DNA of 64,000 nt from Dethiosulfovibrio russensis (lineage in GTDB: Bacteria; Synergistota; Synergistia; Synergistales; Dethiosulfovibrionaceae). Each line of letters begins with the position of its first letter. Position 1 is the first letter of the stretch. Below, one piece after another: positions 54,464-61,940 of this stretch. Location: assembly GCF_021568855.1 (NCBI RefSeq), contig NZ_JAKGUG010000004.1, positions 186,001-250,000 on the forward strand. The letters run 5' to 3'. A program made the translations under genes and the position numbers. Below the pieces are notes generated by a model. That model searched no databases. It had not been told where the DNA came from and saw only the letters and a program-made list of their open reading frames with translations.

Positions 54464-55629
54464 TTCCAGTTCTCCAATATCCAGTCGGCGGCTCGACGGG
54501 CCTCGTTGAACTCCGGAGCCTTGTCGACAGGTCGGTTCAGCATAGGACGCCAGGCCATGACGTCCGAGGGCATCTCGGTTAAAAGCCCTCTTTTCACGAA
54601 ACTCTCTATCATTTCATCGAACCTGGGGGTTCCCCATAAAAACCTCTCCGGCAGGATTTTCCATTTTATGAGACGTACCGTAAGCTTCTGGGCGAACCGT
54701 CTCCATCCCGGCTGTCTTCCCACCCTCAGGAGGTATACCTTGGATCCCGAGGTAGCCGCCTCGGATATCATGGACACGGAGTCCTCGGTACAGAATACCC
54801 TGTCACAGGTTCCGAGTATTCCCGGGACGGGATTTTCGTCGCTCTTCGAGGCGAGAAGGAGCATGGACACCCTATCGTTGTCCTTGCAGATTTCCCTTAT
54901 GCGTTTTTCCGTCTCCAAAGAGGTGCGTCTGGATGTGGTGATGTAGAGAGACAGCCCTCTTTCCTCGGCAATGCGAAGCAATACCCCTACGGTCATGTCC
55001 GCCCAGGTGGCGTCGAGCCGGTAGTTCTGGTCGTCTCCACCGACAAGGATGCCCCATTTTTCCTCGGATCCGGGATTATCTCTCAGGAGTTTCTCCGCCG
55101 ATCTCTCCAGATCCTCCGGGCTGACGAAGTTCGGAGCTCCCAGGGTTTCAATGGCGGAGCCTGCACATATTCCGTCGTGGCTCGGGACCACGCCGTAGTC
55201 GAAGGGCTCGACCCCTATGACCGAGGGGGTCATAACCACGCAGGATCTTCCCCCCATGACCCTTGAAAGGGCAAGGCAGAATGGAGCGGCGGAGCTGCCG
55301 GTGGAGATCACCAGGCTGTCCGAACCGGACAGGCCCCTCTCGTCCAGGGCCTTGCGGTAGCCCTCCAAAAGATCCAGCCCTTTTTCTCCGGTCCAGTGAA
55401 GCCATCGTCTCGTTCCGAGTCTGTCCAGTTTGGGAAGCCTTCGACCCAAAAGTTTGAGCAGAAAAGCCCTCCTGCCCCCTCCGTATTTCGGCACATCCAT
55501 CTTTACGATATCGGCACCGGTATCCTTCGATATCCATCTTGCTATGCCCTCGCTCTGGTGCAGGTGACCTCTTATTCCGTCCGAGAGGATCAACACAAGC
55601 GAAGGGCCGTCGGATCTGTCAGTTTTCAT
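54460..55629 (-). CDS. ELM1/DUF1022-family putative glycosyltransferase
   Basis: A 389-residue GT-B-like protein of the family named after plant mitochondrial fission factor ELM1 (Pfam Mito_fiss_Elm1). LVLILSDGIRGHLHQSEGIA, VISTGSSAAPFCLALSR and WGILVGGDDQNYRLDATWAD are the family's conserved blocks. In bacteria these genes lie in LPS loci and are thought to be glycosyltransferases. It overlaps the start of the GT4 gene and the end of larC. Confidence 0.85.
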   Translation of the reverse strand: MKTDRSDGPSLVLILSDGIRGHLHQSEGIARWISKDTGADIVKMDVPKYGGGRRAFLLKLLGRRLPKLDRLGTRRWLHWTGEKGLDLLEGYRKALDERGLSGSDSLVISTGSSAAPFCLALSRVMGGRSCVVMTPSVIGVEPFDYGVVPSHDGICAGSAIETLGAPNFVSPEDLERSAEKLLRDNPGSEEKWGILVGGDDQNYRLDATWADMTVGVLLRIAEERGLSLYITTSRRTSLETEKRIREICKDNDRVSMLLLASKSDENPVPGILGTCDRVFCTEDSVSMISEAATSGSKVYLLRVGRQPGWRRFAQKLTVRLIKWKILPERFLWGTPRFDEMIESFVKRGLLTEMPSDVMAWRPMLNRPVDKAPEFNEARRAADWILENWK

Positions 55630-56842
55630 CTGTCCATACCCCCAGTTCTGACGTAAGTCTGTCTCTCAACTCCATCAAGGGTATGTTATGTCTTTCCGAT
55701 ATGTCTTTCAAGTCGTCGTATTCGATGGTTCTCTTCACTATCCTGTCTCCCCAGTAGGCTTTTTTCAGCCTGACCGGCCCGAGGGACGTGAGCTCCATCG
55801 TTTCATCCCTTCTCAGGGTGTATCTGTTCTCCCTGCGGCATCTAAGCCCTATGGTGGAGGTGTTTTTCAATATGATCTCGGCACACCGTCTTTCCAGTTC
55901 AAGAGAGCACACGCAGGTTATTCTGGTTCCAGGACGCTGTTTTTTCATCATGATAGATGTCAGGAAAACGTCCCAGGCTCCGGCATCGAAGAGCTTTTCC
56001 ATGGCGGAGGCGAAGTCCTGGGGGTTCATATCGTCCACGTTGGCCTCCAGAACGACGGCTTCCCCGGGAATCCAGGGAAGTTTTTCTTTTTCGTCCTCTT
56101 CCTCTTGCAGCAGGGTTATCCTCAGGGCGTTGGGAAGCTCGGTGTCCTTGTCCCCCAGGCCGTAGCCTGTGGCGACTATGCGGCCGTTTGGAAGAGATCC
56201 GTAGGATTCCACCGAGGTCTTCAGTATGAGGGCTCCTGTGGGGGTGGTTCTCTCCAGGGGGTCCCCCTGAGAGATAACCGGTATTCCCTCGAGAAGCCTG
56301 GCGGTGGCGGGAGCAGGAACGGGCAGAACCCCGTGGGCGCACTTCACCGTTCCGGAACCGACGTTGACCGGCGACGAGACTACCCGATCCGCCCCGGCCA
56401 TATGCAACGCCATAAAGGATCCTACTACATCCACTATGGAGTCCACCGCTCCGACCTCGTGAAAATGTATGGACTCGAGATCGACGCCATGAACCGAGGC
56501 CTCCGCCTGAGCCAGCATCCGGAAGGCCCGTTCGGACCTGTTCTTGACGTTTTCCGGCAGGGAGGATCTTTCCAGTATGGACAGTATGTCCGACAGATGT
56601 CTGTGACGGTGGCCGTGGTCATGACCGTCATGATGATCGCCGGAACGAACCTCTACCTTGAAATCGGTGCCGGAGATTCCCCGTCTAAGACCTTTTTCGA
56701 TGGAAAAGCCGTAGTCGTCCAGGTCCAGCCCCTTCATGGCCGAGATGAACTCACCTTGAGAGAAGAGCCCCAGGTCGATCATGGCTCCTATGAACATATC
56801 CCCCGCTATGCCAGCGAAGGGCTCCAGATAAAGGGTTCTCAT
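55619..56842 (-). CDS. larC: Nickel-pincer cofactor synthase LarC
   Basis: Inserts nickel into pyridinium-dithiocarboxylate mononucleotide using CTP, the last step of the nickel-pincer cofactor of lactate racemase (LarA). A single 407-residue frame covers both LarC1 and LarC2; in Lactobacillus these are joined by frameshifting. YLEPFAGIAGDMFIGAMIDLG is the N-terminal signature. A His-rich metal loop (DHHDGHDHGHRHRH, about residues 70-83) and FHEVGAVDSIVDVVG follow. larA, larB and larE are not in the window. Its place inside the LPS block is unexplained; it overlaps kdsB and the ELM1-like gene. Confidence 0.93.
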   Translation of the reverse strand: MRTLYLEPFAGIAGDMFIGAMIDLGLFSQGEFISAMKGLDLDDYGFSIEKGLRRGISGTDFKVEVRSGDHHDGHDHGHRHRHLSDILSILERSSLPENVKNRSERAFRMLAQAEASVHGVDLESIHFHEVGAVDSIVDVVGSFMALHMAGADRVVSSPVNVGSGTVKCAHGVLPVPAPATARLLEGIPVISQGDPLERTTPTGALILKTSVESYGSLPNGRIVATGYGLGDKDTELPNALRITLLQEEEDEKEKLPWIPGEAVVLEANVDDMNPQDFASAMEKLFDAGAWDVFLTSIMMKKQRPGTRITCVCSLELERRCAEIILKNTSTIGLRCRRENRYTLRRDETMELTSLGPVRLKKAYWGDRIVKRTIEYDDLKDISERHNIPLMELRDRLTSELGVWTDEN

Positions 56843-57567
56843 GAAATCTCCTTTTCTAATTCTTTCCTAGCCCACAGAAGATCCAAATCGGTGTCTATGC
56901 CGGGGGCGTGCCTTCCCCGTGCCACAGGGACCATTATGTCGTAACCGTGTTCGATCGCCCTGAGCTGTTCCAGAGACTCGCTCTCCGATAGAGGGGTGGC
57001 ATCCAGGGAAATGTACCGATCCAGAAAAGTCCTTTTGTAACCGTATATTCCCAGGTGTCCGTAGACTGTGGCGCCGGGAACTCTTCTGTATGGGATGGGA
57101 GACCGGCTGAAGTAGAGGGCTCTGTCCGCCTGGTCCACCACCACCTTGACCCTGTTGGGGTTGTCTATCTCCTCCTCCGCCAGGGGGTATCTGAGGGATA
57201 CCATAGGGATCTCCGGGTTTTCGAAGAGACAGAGGGCCACCTGATCCACCAGGGCGGGATCCATGAAGGGTTCGTCTCCCTGGACGTTGACGACTCCGTC
57301 GCAGGAAACGCCCTTTATGGCCTCGGCCACCCGGCAGGTGCCGTTGGGATGGTCCGGAGAGGTCATGACCGCCTCTCCGCCGAAGGAGCGGACCGCCTGG
57401 GCGATCCGCTCGTCGTCGGTGGCGACCATGACCCGGCTTATCCGACCGGCGGACATGGCCCTCTCGTAGACGTGCTGTATGACCGGCTTGCCTCCCAGGT
57501 CACAAAGGGGCTTGCCGGGCAGACGGGAGGAGCCGTAACGGGCCGGTATTACCGCCACTATCTCCAT
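56839..57567 (-). CDS. kdsB: 3-deoxy-manno-octulosonate cytidylyltransferase
   Basis: Activates KDO with CTP to CMP-KDO. At 242 residues, VIPARYGSSRLPGKPLCDL is the nucleotidyltransferase loop; NVQGDEPFMDP and HLGIYGYKRTFLDRY are family motifs. The start is one base before the upstream stop region, and the gene overlaps larC by four bases. Confidence 0.97.
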   Translation of the reverse strand: MEIVAVIPARYGSSRLPGKPLCDLGGKPVIQHVYERAMSAGRISRVMVATDDERIAQAVRSFGGEAVMTSPDHPNGTCRVAEAIKGVSCDGVVNVQGDEPFMDPALVDQVALCLFENPEIPMVSLRYPLAEEEIDNPNRVKVVVDQADRALYFSRSPIPYRRVPGATVYGHLGIYGYKRTFLDRYISLDATPLSESESLEQLRAIEHGYDIMVPVARGRHAPGIDTDLDLLWARKELEKEIS

Positions 57568-57568
57568 G

Positions 57569-58783
57569 TTACGACCGAGAGAGGCGGTATTCCCCCGCCT
57601 TGGCTCTCATCCTGGCGGGATCTATGGGACGGACGTTCTCGACGATCCACTCTCTCATGGCCTTTCCTTCCTCTGTCTCCTGCTTGTAGCTCATGAAGTC
57701 AAGTTTAATGCCCAGCTCGTCGGCGACCTTTAGGGCCATGACCGGCCAGATCTCGCCTATGTCGCCTATCACGGGAATGCTTCCCTCGTGGCGGGCGAAG
57801 GCGGACATCTCCATCCTGAAGGGTATGCCGGAGATCTTGGTCTTGGGAAGCCCCTTGTCTATGGCCTCCTGGATCCTGGCGTTCTCCCTCTGCTGGTCCT
57901 GGGCCTTTCTGAGGTTTTCGTCCAGGTCTATACGGATGAGGGTCTTTTCCCTGAGATGATAGGTATGGAGTCCCTTCCACCAAGCCCATATGCCGTGACC
58001 GGTGTAGTTCTCGAAGGGACCGTCGTGTAGTTCCTGGGAGAGGGCTATGGCCGACTCTATTATTATGTCGGCATCCTCCAGCATCCCGGCCAGTCTCATG
58101 CTGCGGTTGGATATGGGGATGCTGTCTCCTATGGCGAGACCGATGTTGCCCCCTCCAACCATCTGGGGGATGCTGACTATCACGGGAAGCCCCTTCTCGG
58201 CTCCTATGCCTATCATGGTCTTGCGGTCCGCCCCCCATCCGGCGACGGTCTCGAAGGGGAGGCCGTAGGTTCTGGCTATCTCCAGTATTTCCGAGGCCAA
58301 GGTCTCGTTCCAGAGCCCCATTGGGTAGGCCATGTTGCCAGCCGCCTTGACCACGTCGTGACCTTCCACCTCGTCTTCCTTAGCCAGAAGATCCTCGTCC
58401 AACACCATTTCCCTACGAAGGGCTTCTCTCTCCTCGTCGGTCATCCTGGTGAACTCGAAGACGTTGCCTCTGGGCATCTTCTCCTCCGGCAGGCCGAGCT
58501 GAGAGGCGTCGCACATCTTTACCCTGTCCAGGGAACCGGCCATCTCGTGGCCTATCACGGCGGAACTTGTGGTGACTCCGTCTATTATGCCCTTGTCCAT
58601 GAGCTCGGCTATAAGGGTGGTGACTCCCTCGTGGATGTTGGGTCCGCTGCCGGAGGCCACGACTATGTTACCGCCCTTTTTCTTGACCTCCACCATCTTC
58701 GCCACAGCGTCGTCTACCGCCTTTTTGGATCGGTCGTCCAGGTTGGCGTAAAATCCGTCTATAAGCTCTCTGTTTATCGTCAT
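57569..58783 (-). CDS. Unrecognised 404-aa protein inside the KDO operon
   Basis: A soluble protein of no function I can name. The N-terminal block IVVASGSGPNIHEGVTTLIA followed by DKGIIDGVTTSSAVIGHEMAG is reminiscent of the NAD-binding part of deoxyhypusine synthases. The centre carries PVIVSIPQMVGGGNIGLAIG and SIPISNRSMRLAGMLEDAD, and the C-terminal half the striking GPFENYTGHGIWAWWKG and IRIDLDENLRKAQDQ. There is no signal or TM segment. It lies between waaA and kdsB with small gaps, so a link to KDO or LPS sugar metabolism is inferred only from position. The ATG follows a clear purine-rich GGGAGGGAATC ribosome site. Confidence 0.75.
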   Translation of the reverse strand: MTINRELIDGFYANLDDRSKKAVDDAVAKMVEVKKKGGNIVVASGSGPNIHEGVTTLIAELMDKGIIDGVTTSSAVIGHEMAGSLDRVKMCDASQLGLPEEKMPRGNVFEFTRMTDEEREALRREMVLDEDLLAKEDEVEGHDVVKAAGNMAYPMGLWNETLASEILEIARTYGLPFETVAGWGADRKTMIGIGAEKGLPVIVSIPQMVGGGNIGLAIGDSIPISNRSMRLAGMLEDADIIIESAIALSQELHDGPFENYTGHGIWAWWKGLHTYHLREKTLIRIDLDENLRKAQDQQRENARIQEAIDKGLPKTKISGIPFRMEMSAFARHEGSIPVIGDIGEIWPVMALKVADELGIKLDFMSYKQETEEGKAMREWIVENVRPIDPARMRAKAGEYRLSRS

Positions 58784-58811
58784 GATCGATTCCCTCCCGA
58801 TGTAGGTTATT

Positions 58812-60074
58812 TTAGTTTAGATATGGAGCCACTATCTCCCAGGAACGGTCTGCCGCCGATTCGAGACCTTGAAAATAGTCTCGACAATCGGCCTCGACCT
58901 TTTTTCTACGTCTGCCGTCCAGATCTCTCAGAAACGCCGTTGCCATGGTATCCTCGTCGGATATCATGGTACATATCCCCATCTTTACCATGCTATCAGT
59001 TGCCTCCACGAAGTCCTCGTAGTGAGGTCCCTGGCAGAAGGGCACCCCGAAAAGGGCGGCCTCCATTATGTTCTGTCCGCCTCTGGGAGCTATGCTGCCC
59101 CCAACGAAGGCACAGTCCGCAACGGAGTAGAGGCCGAAGAGCACCCCTATGACGTCCACCACCAGGGTGCGCCATCCCGGTTCGATGCGGCTGTATAGGC
59201 TGACCGGCCCCAAATCCGACGCCGATCGGGCAATGCGGCGGGATCTCTCGGGATGTCTCGGCACGATTACGAGCCTGGCGTCGGGATAGCGGTTCAGCAC
59301 CTTCCGGAAGGCTTTAATAACTATTTCGTCCTCGCCGGTGTGGGTGCTTCCGGCCAGGACGATCGGGCCTCCGTCTCCCAAGGTCGCGAGAATTTCGTCT
59401 TTGTCCAGTTCGGCCTTTCTCTCCATCAGGGCGTCGGCCTTGCAGTCTCCGGTTATCTCTATTTTTTCCTCTTCCACCCCCAGATCGATCAGTTTTTCCA
59501 TGTCCGACCGGGATCTAACCATCATTCCGGTGTAGCAGGAGAGGACCTCCCTCCAGAAGGACCTGAAACGCCTCATGGACAGATAGGTTTTGTCGGAGAA
59601 TCTGCCGTTGACCATAAAGGCAGGCACGTTCCGACGGCTCATCTCCCAGAGCATCCCCGGCCAGATCTCCGTCTCCACCGTTACGTAGACCTTTGGACGA
59701 AGCGCATTCAGGGCCCTGTTCAACAGGACTGGGCTGTCCCAGGGATAGGAGATCACCCTGTCGGGAACATCTTGGAGCAACCGTCCCGCCATCTCCCTTC
59801 CGGTCGGGGTTATGGTGGACAGTATCACCGGACGCTTTTCCAGGGCTACCTTGGCCCTTCTAAGAAACGGGGCCGCCGACTGAACCTCCCCCACCGACAC
59901 CGCATGGACCCAGAGGGGCCTGCCTCTTTTCCTGAGCTGGGACATAAGCGAGGGGTCGTATATTCCCCGTCTCTCCTTCAGGCCGACTCCGGCGTATTTA
60001 CGTTCCAGCCAGGGAGATGCCAGGGCGAAGCCGAGAGCGGCGGCTCCCCTATACAGTTGCAGCGACAGGGACAT
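58812..60074 (-). CDS. waaA: KDO transferase
   Basis: Attaches KDO from CMP-KDO to lipid A precursor on the cytoplasmic face of the inner membrane. About 420 residues; an N-terminal anchor-like helix (LYRGAAALGFALASPWLE), WVHAVSVGEVQSAAPFL with the catalytic Glu, YVTVETEIWPGMLWEM, and the donor motifs LAGSTHTGEDEI and FVGGSIAPRGGQNIMEAALF are all there. The number of KDO residues added is not predictable. It ends 28 bases before the unknown 404-aa gene. Confidence 0.96.
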   Translation of the reverse strand: MSLSLQLYRGAAALGFALASPWLERKYAGVGLKERRGIYDPSLMSQLRKRGRPLWVHAVSVGEVQSAAPFLRRAKVALEKRPVILSTITPTGREMAGRLLQDVPDRVISYPWDSPVLLNRALNALRPKVYVTVETEIWPGMLWEMSRRNVPAFMVNGRFSDKTYLSMRRFRSFWREVLSCYTGMMVRSRSDMEKLIDLGVEEEKIEITGDCKADALMERKAELDKDEILATLGDGGPIVLAGSTHTGEDEIVIKAFRKVLNRYPDARLVIVPRHPERSRRIARSASDLGPVSLYSRIEPGWRTLVVDVIGVLFGLYSVADCAFVGGSIAPRGGQNIMEAALFGVPFCQGPHYEDFVEATDSMVKMGICTMISDEDTMATAFLRDLDGRRRKKVEADCRDYFQGLESAADRSWEIVAPYLN

Positions 60075-60075
60075 G

Positions 60076-61083
60076 TCAGGAGAGCCCGGCCTGAAGAAGC
60101 TCGTGAAGGTGAACCATGCCCACCGGACGATCTTCCTCGGTTATTATGAGAACCGAGACCTCGACGTCCTGCATTATACGTACGGCCTCCACCGCCAGAT
60201 GGTCCGGCCCTATTGTCCTGGGCCCCACGGTCATGACGTCCGAGATGTTCTCCTCCAGGGCGGAGACTCCCTGTCTCTCTATGAGCCTTCTCAGGTCTCC
60301 GTCGGTGAAGACACCCACCAGGGTCCCCTGGTCGTCCACGACGGTGGTGGCTCCGTAGTTCTTGCTGGTTATCTCGAAGAGGGCCTCCTTGACCGCCACG
60401 TCGGCCTTGACCACCGGCAGCTTGGGACCGGATCCCATGACGTCTGATACCTTGAGCAACAGCTGACGGCCCAAGGCTCCGGCCGGATGGAAAAGCGCAA
60501 AGTCCTCCTTACGGAGGCATCTCATCTCCGTCACGACACCGGCCAGGGCGTCTCCTATGGCCAGCTGGACCGTGGTGCTGCTGGTTGGGGCCAGGTTGAG
60601 AGGATCTGCCTCCCTTTCCACCGAGGCGTTCAAGACCACGTCGGCACCCTTGGCCAGAGGCGATTCGAGGCTACCGGTTAGGGCTATGACCGGAGCTCCC
60701 AGCCGTCTGAAAAAGGGGATGAGCTTGACCACCTCCGAGGTGGTACCGCTGTGGCTTATGAGAAAGGCCACGTCCTCCCGACGAACCATTCCCAGGTCCC
60801 CGTGGGCCGCCTCGGCGGCGTGGAGGAAAAAAGAGGGTGTGCCGAGGGACGCCAGGGTCGCGGCGATCTTTCTGCCGATGTGCCCAGATTTTCCAAGACC
60901 GGAGATGACCAGCCTTCCCCGACATCCCTGCACGATTCGGGCCGCCTTGGCAAGCTCGGGGCCCATCCTGGAGGCCGCTTTTTTTATCTCCTCCGCCTCC
61001 TCCAGAAGGACCTGCCGCCCTATCTCGACCAGTTTCTCGTCGTCGAAAACGGGACAATCCCTCTCGCTGGGAAGGCTCATCAT
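60076..61083 (-). CDS. kdsD: Arabinose-5-phosphate isomerase
   Basis: Converts ribulose 5-phosphate to arabinose 5-phosphate, the first dedicated KDO step. At 335 residues it has a SIS domain ([35 protein letters not shown]) and two C-terminal CBS domains (about 210-330). It starts in an overlap with the kdsA stop (ATGATGA). Confidence 0.96.
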   Translation of the reverse strand: MMSLPSERDCPVFDDEKLVEIGRQVLLEEAEEIKKAASRMGPELAKAARIVQGCRGRLVISGLGKSGHIGRKIAATLASLGTPSFFLHAAEAAHGDLGMVRREDVAFLISHSGTTSEVVKLIPFFRRLGAPVIALTGSLESPLAKGADVVLNASVEREADPLNLAPTSSTTVQLAIGDALAGVVTEMRCLRKEDFALFHPAGALGRQLLLKVSDVMGSGPKLPVVKADVAVKEALFEITSKNYGATTVVDDQGTLVGVFTDGDLRRLIERQGVSALEENISDVMTVGPRTIGPDHLAVEAVRIMQDVEVSVLIITEEDRPVGMVHLHELLQAGLS

Positions 61084-61940
61084 TTTCCATCGCCCTCCCA
61101 GTCCAAGGAAAATACACCCAGGTCGGCCTTGACCAGGTCGTCCAGGGCCTTTATGCCGGTAAGGATGTCCTTAAGCCTGTCCAGGGGAACCATGTTGGGA
61201 CCGTCGCTGAGCGCCTCGTCGGGGTTAGGATGGACCTCCAGAAAGAGGGCGTCTATCCCCAGCCCCACAGCGGCTCTAGCCAGAGCGGGAACGAAACGGC
61301 GATCGCCGCCGGAGGTGTCACCTCTGCCACCGGGCATCTGAACGCTGTGGGTGGCGTCGAAAACGACGGGACACCCCATAGACCTCATTATGGGAAGCGA
61401 TCTCATGTCAACCACGAGCTGGCCGTATCCCATGGTGGTTCCCCTCTCGCAGAGCATTACCTTATCGTTTCCCGCCTCGTTGCACTTGCTGACCACCGCC
61501 TTCATGTCGTAGGGGGACATGAACTGTCCCTTCTTGACATTGAGGGTTTTCCCAGTTTTAGAGGCTGCCACCAGTAGATCGGTCTGACGACAGAGGAAGG
61601 CCGGAATCTGAAGAATGTCTGCCACCTCCGCCACAGGGGCGGCCTGCCAGGGCTCGTGTATATCCGTTATGACCGGTACTTCCAGGGTTTCCTTTATCTC
61701 CGAGAGCCAACGAAGGCCCTTTTCGAGTCCCGGACCTCTGTAGCTGTGTATGGAGGTCCTGTTGGCCTTGTCGTAGGAGGCCTTGAATATGTAGTTCAAG
61801 CCCAAGTCTACGCAGATCTCCTTTATCCTCTTTCCGGTCTCCATGGACAGTTCAAGACTCTCCAGTGAGCACGGACCGGCTATGACGGCCAAAGGGCCGC
61901 CTCCTATTCTAACTTTGCCGATCTCTATCTCGGTAACCAT
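61080..61940 (-). CDS. kdsA: KDO-8-phosphate synthase, metal-dependent type
   Basis: Condenses arabinose 5-phosphate with PEP. At 286 residues, with a TIM barrel. The N-terminal [10 protein letters not shown] carries Cys where the metal-free E. coli enzyme has Asn, which places it in the metal-dependent class (as in Aquifex). [40 protein letters not shown] and [12 protein letters not shown] are signatures. GAGAGGAGAG precedes the ATG; the gene overlaps the end of the lpxK fusion by 32 bases. Confidence 0.96.
   Translation of the reverse strand: MVTEIEIGKVRIGGGPLAVIAGPCSLESLELSMETGKRIKEICVDLGLNYIFKASYDKANRTSIHSYRGPGLEKGLRWLSEIKETLEVPVITDIHEPWQAAPVAEVADILQIPAFLCRQTDLLVAASKTGKTLNVKKGQFMSPYDMKAVVSKCNEAGNDKVMLCERGTTMGYGQLVVDMRSLPIMRSMGCPVVFDATHSVQMPGGRGDTSGGDRRFVPALARAAVGLGIDALFLEVHPNPDEALSDGPNMVPLDRLKDILTGIKALDDLVKADLGVFSLDWEGDGK

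Noticed and set aside
55619-56842. Programmed frameshift in larC, as in Lactobacillus
   Set aside because: The whole protein is encoded in one uninterrupted frame here.
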